From: Tardiphaga sp051811025
GTDB lineage: Bacteria; Pseudomonadota; Alphaproteobacteria; Rhizobiales; Xanthobacteraceae
Direction of reading: 5' to 3'
DNA length: 64,000 nt
NCBI RefSeq assembly: GCF_051811025.1
Contig: NZ_JBPWQE010000001.1
Span: forward strand, 1,116,001-1,180,000
Each line of letters opens with the position of its first letter. The stretch's first letter is position 1. The position numbers and the translations under genes are program-made. This document shows positions 1 through 8,344 of this stretch, one piece after another. The notes beneath the pieces were generated by a model. The model searched no databases and was not told where the DNA came from. It saw only the letters and a list, made by a program, of their open reading frames with translations.

Positions 1-2
1 TG

Positions 3-845
3 CGGGTCGGATCCGACGCAGCCGCGAAGGCGATGAAGGCAAAGACGCTGCATTACATCCCGACAAAGCCGGACAGCATTCCGGAGCAGCTCAGCCAGAT
101 TGAGGACGTGGTGGTGAAGAAGCCATCGGCGATCGTCTTCATCCCGGTCGACTACAAGGCGATGGTCCCCGGCGTCGAGAAGATCAATGACGCAAAGATC
201 CCGGTGGTCAACGTGACGGACCGCTCGGCCGGCGGCAAGTTCGTCGCCTTTGTCGGTGCCGATGATTACAGTCTGGGTCTCGAGACCGGGCGCTATCTGC
301 TGAAGACGCTCGGCGGCAAGGGCAATTTCGTGATCATTGAGGGCGTCAAAGGGTCCTTGACGAGCATCGATCGCGTCCGCGGCTTCAACGATGCCTTGAA
401 GGAAAACCCCGGGGCCAAGCTGCTTGCGTCGCAGCCGGGCAACTATCAGCGGCTGCAGGCGCTTCAGGTCATGGAAAATCTCATGCAGTCGAATACCCAG
501 ATCGACGGTGTGTTGGCTGCCAATGATGCGATGGCGATCGGTGCGATCGAGGCGCTCGATGGTGCCAATCGCAAGGCCCAGGTCATCGGCGTCAATGGCA
601 CCAAGGAGGCGATCGACGCGATCAAGTCCGGGAAGCTGCTGGCGAGCGGCGACTACAATGGCTTCATGCAGGGATGCCTCGGCATGATGATCGCCATTCG
701 TTCGCTGCGCAACGAACCGGTGATCACCGAGATTGTTCTCAAACCCACGGTCATCGGCAAGGAGAACTATCAGCCCTACGACGTGCCGCTGGAATCGCGG
801 ACCTGCCCGAGCTGGGACGAGGCTGCGAAGCTCGGCACCAAGTAA
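3..845 (+). CDS. Sugar ABC transporter periplasmic substrate-binding protein (5' partial)
   Basis: Type I periplasmic binding protein of the RbsB/LacI-like class, which binds a sugar or related small molecule in the periplasm and delivers it to an ABC permease. The reading frame is open from the first bases of the window, so the signal peptide and first beta strand are missing upstream; 280 residues are visible. Family-like segments include VVNVTDR, FVGADDYSLG followed by GRYLLKTLGG, and the hinge/ligand region AANDAMAIGAIEAL. It ends in SWDEAAKLGTK and is followed by a likely terminator, so permease and ATPase genes, if linked, must lie upstream. The ligand cannot be named from sequence. Confidence 0.85.
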   Translation, partial: RVGSDAAAKAMKAKTLHYIPTKPDSIPEQLSQIEDVVVKKPSAIVFIPVDYKAMVPGVEKINDAKIPVVNVTDRSAGGKFVAFVGADDYSLGLETGRYLLKTLGGKGNFVIIEGVKGSLTSIDRVRGFNDALKENPGAKLLASQPGNYQRLQALQVMENLMQSNTQIDGVLAANDAMAIGAIEALDGANRKAQVIGVNGTKEAIDAIKSGKLLASGDYNGFMQGCLGMMIAIRSLRNEPVITEIVLKPTVIGKENYQPYDVPLESRTCPSWDEAAKLGTK

Positions 846-864
846 TATCTTCGACACTTCAGGC

Positions 865-898
865 GGTCGCCGCAAGCCGGCGGCCGTCTTCTGCTTTT
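865..898 (+). terminator. Probable terminator after the sugar-binding protein gene
   Basis: An 8-bp stem, GGTCGCCG (865-872) with CGGCGGCC (878-885) and one G-T pair, closes a 5-nt loop. It is followed by a T-rich tail (GTCTTCTGCTTTT). It lies between the binding-protein stop and the ribosome binding site of the next gene. Confidence 0.5.
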
Positions 899-910
899 CA
901 GGAGCTACGT

Positions 911-1198
911 ATGCTGTTTGCCATCCATGCCGTCGATCATGCTGGGGCGCTCGACAAGCGCTTGTCCCACTACGAGGCTCACAAGGCCTTTTTGTCCGAC
1001 ACCACGGCCTATGACGTGACGATCGTCATGTCCGGTCCGCTGACAGGCGATGACGGCCAGGCCATGATTGGCAGCCTGTTTCTCGTCGAGGCCGCTGACC
1101 GCGCGGCGGTCGAGAAATTTCATCATGCCGATCCGTTCTTTGCCGCTGGCATCTGGCAGACGGTCACGATCACCGGCTTCTTGCGTAGGCAGGGATAG
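911..1198 (+). CDS. YciI family protein
   Basis: A 95-residue protein of the YciI/YCII-related fold, a small alpha/beta dimeric domain of the dimeric ferredoxin-like superfamily. Family-typical features are the N-terminal strand MLFAIHAVDH, the central IVMSGPLTGDDGQAMIGSL segment and the C-terminal FHHADPFFAAGIWQTVTITGF with its conserved HxxDPF core. Some YciI domains are suspected catalysts (HD pair) but no general reaction is established. The ATG at 911 is preceded by GGAG about 8 nt upstream, which fixes the start. It stands alone between two hairpins, so it may be its own short unit. Confidence 0.85.
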   Translation: MLFAIHAVDHAGALDKRLSHYEAHKAFLSDTTAYDVTIVMSGPLTGDDGQAMIGSLFLVEAADRAAVEKFHHADPFFAAGIWQTVTITGFLRRQG

Positions 1199-1265
1199 GC
1201 ACAATGGAGGCCGGCACCTCGCTTGTCGGCGAGGCAGTCGTTCGGCATTTGAACGCCGACAACGA

Positions 1266-1301
1266 AATCAGCCTGGGATCTGATCGGATCCCAGGCTGAT
1301 T
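1266..1301. terminator. Strong hairpin between convergent genes
   Basis: Perfect 15-bp arms, AATCAGCCTGGGATC (1266-1280) and its complement (1287-1301), close a 6-nt loop. It sits between the convergent YciI-like gene and aceA and can serve either strand, though flanking T-runs are short. Confidence 0.7.
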
Positions 1302-1325
1302 CTGCGATGAGCTGAACCGTGAGGA

Positions 1326-2963
1326 CTAGCCGAACTGGTTCATCGTGTTGTGCGCGCCGCCCGCCTTCAGGGCTGCCTCACCGGCGAAGTATTCCTTGTG
1401 TTCGTCGCCGATGTCCGAACCAGCCATGTTCTGATGCTTCGCGCAGGCGATGCCTTGACGGATCTCGGCGCGCTGGACGTTCTTGACGTAGCCCAGCATG
1501 CCCTGTTCGCCGAAATACTCCTTGGCGAGGTTGTCGGTCGACAGCGCAGCCGTGTGGTAGGTCGGCAGCGTGATCAGGTGATGGAAGATGCCGGCACGCT
1601 TGGCTGAATCAGCCTGGAATGTCCGGATGAGCTCGTCGGCTTCGACCGCCAGCGGGGTGCTGTCGTACTCCACCTTCATCAGTTCGGCGCGGTTGTATTT
1701 GCTGACATCCTTGCCGGCTTCCTTCATCGCGTCATAGACCTGCCAACGGAAGTTGAGCGTCCAGTTGAACGACGGCGAGTTGTTATAGGCCAGCTTCGCA
1801 TTCGGGATCACCTCACGAACGCGATCGACCATCTTGGCGATCTGCTCGATATTCGGCTTCTCAGTTTCGATCCACAAAAGGTCGGCGCCGTTCTGCAGCG
1901 AGGTGATGCAGTCGAGCACGCAGCGGTCCTGACCCGTGCCTTCGCGGAACTGGTACAGGTTGCTGGCCAGACGCTTCGGGCGCATCAGCTTGCCATTACG
2001 CGTAATGACGACGTCGCCGTTGCCGATCTTTGAAGCGTCGATTTCCTCGCAATCCAGGAAGCTGTTGTACTGGTCGCCGATGTCGCCCGGCTTGTGGCTG
2101 ACAGCGATCTGCTGCGTCAGGCCAGCGCCGAGCGAGTCGGTGCGGGTGACGATGATGCCGTCTTCGACGCCCATTTCGAGGAAGGCGTGGCGGCAGGCGC
2201 GGATCTTCGCGAGGAAGACCTCGTGCGGCACGGTGACCTTGCCATCCTGATGGCCGCACTGCTTCTCGTCCGAGACCTGGTTCTCGATCTGCAGTGCACA
2301 GGCGCCAGCCTCGATCATCTTCTTGGCGAGCAGATAGGTTGCTTCCGCATTGCCGAAGCCGGCATCGATATCGGCGATGACGGGAACGACGTGGGTCTGG
2401 AAGTTGTCGATCTTGTTGATCAGTTCTTCTTCCTTCGCCTTGTCGCCAGCCTTGCGGGCCGCGTCGAGGCTGCGGAAGATGTCGTTGAGCTCGCGCGAGT
2501 CAGCCTGACGCAGGAAGGTGTAGAGCTCTTCGATCAGCGCGGGCACCGAAGTCTTCTCGTGCATCGACTGATCCGGCAGCGGGCCGAATTCCGAGCGCAG
2601 CGCCGCGATCATCCAGCCCGAGAGGTACAGGTAGGTGCGGTCGGTGGTGCCGAAATGCTTCTTCACCGAGATCAGCTTCTGCTGCGCGATGAAGCCATGC
2701 CAGCAGCCGAGCGACTGGGTGTACTTGGTGGTGTCTGCATCATAGGCGGCCATGTCGGCGCGCATCAGCGACGCGGTGTAGCGTGCGACGTCGAGACCGG
2801 TCTTGAAGCGGTTCTGCAGGCGCATGCGTGCGACGGCCTCGGCGGTGACGCCGTTCCAGGTGTCCTTGGTCTTGAGTAGCGCCGACGCCGCCTCGACTTC
2901 GCTCCGATAGGAGCCGGCGCCGAGGATGGTCTGGTTGCTGATCCCGCGTGGCTGGAAGTTCAT
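1326..2963 (-). CDS. aceA: Isocitrate lyase
   Basis: Isocitrate lyase cleaves isocitrate to glyoxylate and succinate, the first step of the glyoxylate shunt, allowing growth on acetate, fatty acids and other C2-yielding substrates. The 545-residue length and the catalytic signature KQCGH (residues 234-238, nucleophile Cys236) match the larger Pseudomonas-type subfamily rather than the about 430-residue E. coli type. Other typical segments are ADIDAGFGN, the metal-binding environment near residue 200, and SPSFNWTLNF. The start ATG is preceded by AAAGGGA. It diverges from a ScfR/RamB-type regulator gene with TGTAA-type repeats between them, a well-known arrangement for acetate-metabolism control. 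Its presence fits the acyl-CoA degradation genes elsewhere in the window. Confidence 0.97.
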   Translation of the reverse strand: MNFQPRGISNQTILGAGSYRSEVEAASALLKTKDTWNGVTAEAVARMRLQNRFKTGLDVARYTASLMRADMAAYDADTTKYTQSLGCWHGFIAQQKLISVKKHFGTTDRTYLYLSGWMIAALRSEFGPLPDQSMHEKTSVPALIEELYTFLRQADSRELNDIFRSLDAARKAGDKAKEEELINKIDNFQTHVVPVIADIDAGFGNAEATYLLAKKMIEAGACALQIENQVSDEKQCGHQDGKVTVPHEVFLAKIRACRHAFLEMGVEDGIIVTRTDSLGAGLTQQIAVSHKPGDIGDQYNSFLDCEEIDASKIGNGDVVITRNGKLMRPKRLASNLYQFREGTGQDRCVLDCITSLQNGADLLWIETEKPNIEQIAKMVDRVREVIPNAKLAYNNSPSFNWTLNFRWQVYDAMKEAGKDVSKYNRAELMKVEYDSTPLAVEADELIRTFQADSAKRAGIFHHLITLPTYHTAALSTDNLAKEYFGEQGMLGYVKNVQRAEIRQGIACAKHQNMAGSDIGDEHKEYFAGEAALKAGGAHNTMNQFG

Positions 2964-3050
2964 TTTCTCGATCCCTTTGGCTGACGAAAAACCTGTCCTT
3001 GGTTGTAAGCGCGGGATCGCCAGCCGCTAGACGGAATGCGGATAACTTGT

Positions 3051-3093
3051 CATACTTTACAAATATCGAGTGTAAGTCTGTAATTTAATTACA
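3051..3093. promoter_or_regulatory. Candidate ScfR operator between aceA and scfR
   Basis: An AT-rich patch in a GC-rich region holds repeated TGTAA/TTACA half-sites: TTACAA (3057-3062), TGTAAG (3071-3076), and the inverted repeat TGTAAT (3079-3084)-TTA-ATTACA (3088-3093). One more TTGTAA is at 3003-3008. The palindrome ends 17 nt before the scfR ATG, so autoregulation together with aceA control is plausible. Function is inferred from position. Confidence 0.5.
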
Positions 3094-3110
3094 AGGTATT
3101 GGAGTGCGTG

Positions 3111-4550
3111 ATGGCCGCCTCGGCAGGTCGTTCGGTGTTCATGGGTCCCCGATTACGGCGGCTTCGGCGCGATTTGGGCCTGACTCAGGCCGATATGGCG
3201 GCTGATCTCGAGATTTCCGCGCCTTACGTCGCGCTGCTGGAGCGCAACCAGCGGCCGATGACGGCGGACATGCTGCTGCGTCTGGCGCGCACCTACACCA
3301 TCGATCTGGCCGATCTCGCCGGCGATGGTGGCGCCGACAATACAGCGCGGATGCAGTCGATCCTGAAAGAGCCGATGTTCTCGGACATCGATATCCCCGC
3401 GCTCGAAATCAGCGATCTCGCGGTGAGCTATCCCGGCATGGCCGAGGCGTTCCTGCGCCTCTACACCGCCTATCGCGAGGAGCAGCTAGCGCTTGCGGAT
3501 CGGCGCGCACCGGCGCTCACCGGTGGCGCGTCGTCTTCGGATAGCGAGGGCTATGACGCCAACGATCCCGTTGCCGAGGTCAGGCGGTTTCTCGCCGCAC
3601 GCCGCAATAATTTCGCGGGCCTCGACGACGCGGCCGAACGTCTCGTGCAGACGACGTCGGGGCCTAGCGGTTTCGTCGAGCGTCTCAAGACCCGGCACAA
3701 GCTGCAAGTGCGCTATCTGCCGCCAGACGTCATGCTCGGCTCGGTCAGGCGACTGGATCTGCATCGCAAGCAGTTGCTGCTTGAAGACTCGCTCGATACC
3801 GCAAGCCTCCATTTCCAGTTGGCGCAGCAACTCGCTTATCTCGAAATGGAAAACGAGATCGGGACGGCGCTCGAGGACGGCCAGTTCACCACCAAGAGCG
3901 CAGAGCTGCTGGCGCGCCGCGCGCTTGCAGGCTATGCCGCCGCGGCATTGATCATGCCCTATGCAGCCTTCGCGCGCGCAGCCGAGACGCGGCGCTACGA
4001 TCTCGAAGCGCTGGCGCGCCAGTTCGGCGCTAGCTTCGAGCAGACCGCGCATCGCATCACGACACTGCAGCGGCCGGGCGCCGAGAAAGTCCCGTTCTTT
4101 TTGATCCGAGTCGATCCCGCCGGCAATATTTCAAAATTGCTCGACGGTGCGGGCTTTCCATTTGCGAAACACGGCGGCGCATGTCCACTGTGGTCGGTGC
4201 ACGACGTCTTCCGAACGCCGCGCCAGATCGTCACGCAGTGGTTGGAATTGCCGGACGGCCAGCGCTTCTTCTCGATCGCCCGTACCGTCACCGCCGGCGG
4301 TGGTGCTTACGGCGCACAACGCGTGGAGCGCGCCATTGCGATCGGTTGCGCAGCCGAATATGCGGGCCAGTTGATCTATACGCGCGACGCGTCAGCGCCG
4401 CGCGCGGATGCGCCCACGCCGATCGGCGTCGCATGCCGTGTCTGTCATCGTCCGCGCTGCGCGGCGCGCTCGGCGCTTCCGATCGGGCGCGAGTTGTTGC
4501 CCGATGATTTCAGGACGCTGAACGTACCGTTTGGATTCTCGGCGGACTGA
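3111..4550 (+). CDS. scfR: ScfR/RamB-type short-chain fatty acyl-CoA regulator
   Basis: An XRE-family transcription factor of the RamB/ScfR class, whose known members sense short-chain acyl-CoA and regulate acetate and propionate metabolism, including isocitrate lyase. The 479-residue protein has an N-terminal helix-turn-helix (about residues 14-68), a middle IrrE/ImmA-like region and the family's C-terminal domain. That domain contains CPLWSVHDVFRTP and a cysteine cluster, CRVCHRPRC, near the end. The middle region has HFQLAQQLAYLEME where active IrrE peptidases carry HExxH, so it is probably non-catalytic. The ATG at 3111 is preferred because GGAG lies 6 nt upstream. It is divergent from aceA. 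Confidence 0.9.
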   Translation: MAASAGRSVFMGPRLRRLRRDLGLTQADMAADLEISAPYVALLERNQRPMTADMLLRLARTYTIDLADLAGDGGADNTARMQSILKEPMFSDIDIPALEISDLAVSYPGMAEAFLRLYTAYREEQLALADRRAPALTGGASSSDSEGYDANDPVAEVRRFLAARRNNFAGLDDAAERLVQTTSGPSGFVERLKTRHKLQVRYLPPDVMLGSVRRLDLHRKQLLLEDSLDTASLHFQLAQQLAYLEMENEIGTALEDGQFTTKSAELLARRALAGYAAAALIMPYAAFARAAETRRYDLEALARQFGASFEQTAHRITTLQRPGAEKVPFFLIRVDPAGNISKLLDGAGFPFAKHGGACPLWSVHDVFRTPRQIVTQWLELPDGQRFFSIARTVTAGGGAYGAQRVERAIAIGCAAEYAGQLIYTRDASAPRADAPTPIGVACRVCHRPRCAARSALPIGRELLPDDFRTLNVPFGFSAD

Positions 4551-4556
4551 AACAGC

Positions 4557-6056
4557 TCAGGCCTGCTCGGCGGCAGCTTCCTCGGCATTGGGATCGCCGG
4601 GCGCCGTAGCCCAGGCCAGTTCGACGAGCGTCACGATGCGCCGACCGGCGCCATCGAGCTGGCACACGATGAGGCCTTGCTCCTCGATATAGGTCAGCAG
4701 GCGCTGTGCGCGGCGCAGCGAATGCGAGCCATAGGCGCGGGCGATCGCAGCATTGCTCGGGCAGGGCCAGCCTTCCTTGGCGGCCCGGGCGATCATCATG
4801 AAAACGCCCTGCATATCCTCGGGCAGGATCGAGGCGCGGACCGAAACGTCCTGCCATCCGTCATCTTCTGTCATCTCGGAGCCGAGCCCGGCGCGGGCGC
4901 GCGTCAGCATGCGGCGGAAGTCGTCGAGGTCCGGCACGGCGGCGCCGAGACCCTCGATGCGGCAGCGGACCACGAACTCCTGATAGAGCACGCCGACGAC
5001 CCGGAAGCCTGCATCGGGCTCTGCCATCAAGGCCTGCAGAACGCGGTCGACGCGCATGCGCCGTTCCGCCAGCTCTTCGGCGCTGATCGGCGTCTCCGCC
5101 ACATCCGGCCGAAGTTCCAGCGCTGCGGACTTCGCCGCCATGAGCTGGCCGAGGAGATCCGGCGATGATGGCGTGCGACGCTGCGGCCGGGTCGGCTCCG
5201 GCGGCGGCGCTGCGAGAATCGTGGCGCGCACGTCGTCGAGTGTTGCTTCCGGTAGCGGCATCAGGCGCGGCGTTGCATTGCGCGGGCTTGTTTCGGTGAC
5301 ACCGATGCGCAGGCCCAGCGGACGACGGGAGAGGGCGGGACCCAGCGCCATGAACTGGCCGCGCTCGAGATCGCGGAAGGATTCGGCCTGTCGTCGCTCC
5401 ATGCCCAGAAGGTCGGCGGCGCGTGCCATATCGATATCGAGGAAGGTGCGGCCCATCAGGAAATTCGACGCTTCGGCTGCGACGTTCTTGGCGAGCTTCG
5501 CCAGTCGCTGTGTGGCGATGACGCCGGCAAGGCCGCGTTTGCGGCCGCGGCACATCAGGTTGGTCATGGCGCCGAGCGAGAGCTTGCGTGCTTCGTCGGA
5601 CACCTCGCCGGCGACGGCCGGGGCGAACAGCTGGGCTTCGTCCACCACCACGAGCATCGGATACCAGTGGTCACGCGGCGCGTCGAACAGCCCGCCCAGA
5701 AAGGCGGCGGCGCGGCGCATCTGATTCTCGGCGTCGAGGCCTTCGAGATTGAGCACCGTGGAGACGCGATGCATGCGCGCACGCTCGCCGGCGACCTGCA
5801 GCCCGCGTTCGGTATGCGCCTCGGCATCGATCACCAGATGGCCGAATCGCTCCGCCAGCGAGACGAAATCACCTTCAGGGTCGATAATGGTCTGCTGCAC
5901 CCATGGGGCACTCTGTTCGAGCAGCCGGCGCAGCAGATGCGATTTTCCGGAACCCGAATTGCCCTGCACGAGCAGGCGCGTCGCCAGCAGTTCCTCAAGG
6001 TCCAGAGCCGCCGGGGCGCCTGACGTCGTATGCCCCATCTCGATCGCAACGGTCAT
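4557..6056 (-). CDS. HerA/DUF87-like P-loop ATPase
   Basis: A 499-residue ATPase of the FtsK-HerA superfamily, which translocates or handles DNA. Walker A is GNSGSGKS (residues 32-39) and Walker B is LVVVDEAQ (about 135-142), followed by a CRGRKRGLAGVIATQR segment typical of HerA/DUF87 proteins. The C-terminal 180 residues carry no catalytic motif I recognise. No nurA-type nuclease is beside it, so a HerA-NurA resection role is not supported. The start at 6056 is chosen because AAGGAGA lies about 12 nt upstream and longer versions run into the next gene. Exact function unknown. Confidence 0.8.
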   Translation of the reverse strand: MTVAIEMGHTTSGAPAALDLEELLATRLLVQGNSGSGKSHLLRRLLEQSAPWVQQTIIDPEGDFVSLAERFGHLVIDAEAHTERGLQVAGERARMHRVSTVLNLEGLDAENQMRRAAAFLGGLFDAPRDHWYPMLVVVDEAQLFAPAVAGEVSDEARKLSLGAMTNLMCRGRKRGLAGVIATQRLAKLAKNVAAEASNFLMGRTFLDIDMARAADLLGMERRQAESFRDLERGQFMALGPALSRRPLGLRIGVTETSPRNATPRLMPLPEATLDDVRATILAAPPPEPTRPQRRTPSSPDLLGQLMAAKSAALELRPDVAETPISAEELAERRMRVDRVLQALMAEPDAGFRVVGVLYQEFVVRCRIEGLGAAVPDLDDFRRMLTRARAGLGSEMTEDDGWQDVSVRASILPEDMQGVFMMIARAAKEGWPCPSNAAIARAYGSHSLRRAQRLLTYIEEQGLIVCQLDGAGRRIVTLVELAWATAPGDPNAEEAAAEQA

Positions 6057-6162
6057 GTCTCGACTCAGGTCTCCTTGAGCAGAGGGCTTACCAACCAGAG
6101 CGTGGCTCGTCGAGCGCATGCGGCGGATTGCCTGGAGTTCCGCACGGCTTTGGACATTGTCG

Positions 6163-6657
6163 TCAGGCCGCATCCTTCGGAATTTCGAACACCAGGCACG
6201 TGGTAGTCGCATGCGCCAGCAGCCGTCCCTTCGCGTCGGTGATGCGCGCTTCCGCGGTCGCCGCGCGGCGGCCGACATTCAGCGTCTTGCCTTCGGTGCG
6301 AACGGCGCCAGAATCCTTGCTCATCCCGCGGATGAAGCTGATCTTGAATTCCAGCGTGGTGTAGCCGATTCCGACAGGCAGCATGGTGTGCACGGCGAGG
6401 CCCATCGCCGAATCCAGCAGGATCGCTGCGTAACCGCCATGCACCGAGCCGATCGGATTGTAGTGCCGAAAGCCTGGGACGCTGTGAAACGCCACGGTGC
6501 CGGCCTCGATCGCGGAATCGAACGGCTCGACATTCTCCATGATCGGAGGCTGCGGAAATTCGCCGGAGAAAATCTTGCGGACAAAATCGAGCCCCGGCAT
6601 CGAGGCCATCAGGCTGGAGGGCACGACGTCGTAGCGGGGGGAGGGCGTGTCGGTCAT
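6163..6657 (-). CDS. PaaI family hotdog-fold thioesterase
   Basis: A 164-residue hotdog-fold protein related to PaaI and YbgC-type acyl-CoA thioesterases, which hydrolyse acyl- or aryl-CoA to free CoA. The signature is the segment around NPIGSVHGGYAAILLDSAMGLAVHT, where the HGG turn starts the long hotdog helix and the acidic D in LLDSAMG is the usual catalytic residue. The ATG at 6657 is supported by AAGGAAG seven nt upstream. It lies just upstream of the HerA-like gene on the same strand, with about 100 nt between them. Substrate unknown; another PaaI-type gene is at 50.2-50.6 kb. Confidence 0.88.
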   Translation of the reverse strand: MTDTPSPRYDVVPSSLMASMPGLDFVRKIFSGEFPQPPIMENVEPFDSAIEAGTVAFHSVPGFRHYNPIGSVHGGYAAILLDSAMGLAVHTMLPVGIGYTTLEFKISFIRGMSKDSGAVRTEGKTLNVGRRAATAEARITDAKGRLLAHATTTCLVFEIPKDAA

Positions 6658-6739
6658 CGTGCGCTTCCTTTTTATGATGATGGGCATCATAAAAAATGGA
6701 AAGCGCGGCGGCCAGCGGCATTGGCGTCTGGTCTATCCA

Positions 6740-6825
6740 CGTCATTGCGAGGGGCGTCGCGACGAAGCAATCCAGAAATAAAAAGCGCAGCAAAGCTGGA
6801 TTGCTTCGCTGCGCTCGCAATGACG
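6740..6825. repeat. Intergenic palindromic repeat, 'CGTCATTGCGAG' type
   Basis: Starts CGTCATTGCGAGG, continues GAAGCAATCCAG, and the second half is the inverse (CTGGATTGCTTCG ... CTCGCAATGACG), so the whole unit can fold as a long hairpin. It lies between the thioesterase and carA genes. Confidence 0.75.
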
Positions 6826-6842
6826 ACTGATGGGCTTGGGCC

Positions 6843-8033
6843 TTACGACGCCTTCTTCGCCCGCATCAGATCCGCGAACCGCTTGAACAAATAGTGCGAG
6901 TCGCGCGGGCCGGGGGAGGCCTCCGGGTGGTACTGCACCGAGAACACCGGTTTGCCATCGAGCTGGATGCCGCAATTTGATCCATCGAACAGCGAGATAT
7001 GGGTCTGCGTGGCGCCCTTCGGCAGCGTCGCTTCATCCACCGCGAAGCCGTGGTTCATCGAGGTAATTTCCACCTTGCCAGTGGTCTCATCCTTGACCGG
7101 GTGATTGGCGCCGTGATGGCCCTGATGCATCTTCTTGGTCTTGGCACCGACCGCGAGGCCGAGCATCTGGTGACCGAGGCAGATGCCAAATGTGGGCACG
7201 CCGGAAGCGATCACCTGCTTGATGACGGGCACGGCATATTTGCCGGTCTCGGCGGGATCGCCGGGGCCATTCGACAGGAATACGCCGTCCGGCTTCAGCG
7301 CCATGATCTCTTCTGCCGAGGTCGTGGCCGGAACGACCGTGACCTTGCAGCCCTCGCCGGCCAGGAGGCGCAGGATGTTGCGCTTGATGCCGTAATCGAT
7401 AGCGACGACGTTGAATTCAGGATTGGTCTGGCGGCCGAAGCCCTTTTCCCATTCCCAGGGAGTCTCGTCCCAGGTGAAGCGCTGGGCGGATGTCACCATC
7501 GGCACCAGGTCCATGCCTTCGAGGCCGGGCCATTCGCGTGCTTCTTCCTTCAGACCATGCAGGTCGAATTGGCCGTCCTTCGCGTGCACAAGCACCGCAT
7601 TGGGCATGCCCTTGTTGCGGATCAGCGCCGTCAGGGCGCGGGTGTCGATGCCGGAAATGCCGATGATGCCGCGCGCCTTCAGCCAGGCGTCGAGATGCCG
7701 GGAAGAGCGATAATTCGACGGGTCGGTGATCGCCGAGCGCAGGATCACGCCGCGGGCGCCTGGCGTCGCCGCCATGTTCACCGTCTCGATATCCTCGTCG
7801 TTGGTGCCGACATTGCCGATATGCGGGAAGGTGAAGGTGATCAGCTGCCCGGCATAGGACGGGTCGGTGAGGATTTCCTCATAACCGGTCATCGCCGTGT
7901 TGAAGCAGACTTCGCCCACGGCCTGGCCTTCCGCACCGAGGCCGAAGCCTTCCAGCACGGTGCCATCGGCGAGCACGAGGAGCGCGGTCGGTTTGTGGTC
8001 CGGCCAGGCTGAGGATGTATCTGAGGGGGTCAT
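6843..8033 (-). CDS. carA: Carbamoyl-phosphate synthase small subunit
   Basis: Glutaminase subunit of carbamoyl-phosphate synthase; it releases ammonia from glutamine and channels it to CarB for arginine and pyrimidine synthesis. The protein (396 residues from this start) has the CarA N-terminal domain and a class I amidotransferase domain. The nucleophile Cys lies in FGICLGHQMLG (about Cys285), with the C-terminal YHPEASPGP bearing the catalytic His/Glu. A longer start at 8057 would add eight residues; neither start has a strong ribosome binding site. carB is not in the window, so the two subunits are encoded apart here. Confidence 0.95.
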   Translation of the reverse strand: MTPSDTSSAWPDHKPTALLVLADGTVLEGFGLGAEGQAVGEVCFNTAMTGYEEILTDPSYAGQLITFTFPHIGNVGTNDEDIETVNMAATPGARGVILRSAITDPSNYRSSRHLDAWLKARGIIGISGIDTRALTALIRNKGMPNAVLVHAKDGQFDLHGLKEEAREWPGLEGMDLVPMVTSAQRFTWDETPWEWEKGFGRQTNPEFNVVAIDYGIKRNILRLLAGEGCKVTVVPATTSAEEIMALKPDGVFLSNGPGDPAETGKYAVPVIKQVIASGVPTFGICLGHQMLGLAVGAKTKKMHQGHHGANHPVKDETTGKVEITSMNHGFAVDEATLPKGATQTHISLFDGSNCGIQLDGKPVFSVQYHPEASPGPRDSHYLFKRFADLMRAKKAS

Positions 8034-8264
8034 GAGGGGACTACATAGTCCGGGCATCCGCCGCCGTCAAAGCCGGAACGGCCGGATTCACACGTCAGCC
8101 ATGGCCTGGAGGGTTAGCAATCGGCGCTTTGCCGGATGGACGGGCCCCGGACAGAGCTTCGTGAAGGAATGATATCTTATCTGGCAAAACTGTGGTGTTC
8201 CGGTTGTCCGGTGAAACCGGCACGCCGATAGCGCGTAATTTGCAGAATGAGATGTAAAATCAAC

Positions 8265-8276
8265 TAATTATAATTA
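8265..8276. promoter_or_regulatory. AT-rich perfect palindrome upstream of the glycosyltransferase gene
   Basis: TAATTATAATTA is a perfect 12-bp palindrome in the 311-nt gap between divergent carA and the GT39-like gene. It sits in the only AT-rich patch there (about 8245-8280), where a promoter would be expected. Nothing else was recognised in this gap. Confidence 0.3.
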
Positions 8277-8344
8277 CGAATGCTTGCCGGAACTCACTTT
8301 CGCCGGTAGCAAGCTACGACTTCGCCGTATTTCCGGATATTTCA

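Noticed and set aside
6999..8012. 337-residue plus-strand frame opposite carA
   Set aside because: Antisense shadow of carA.
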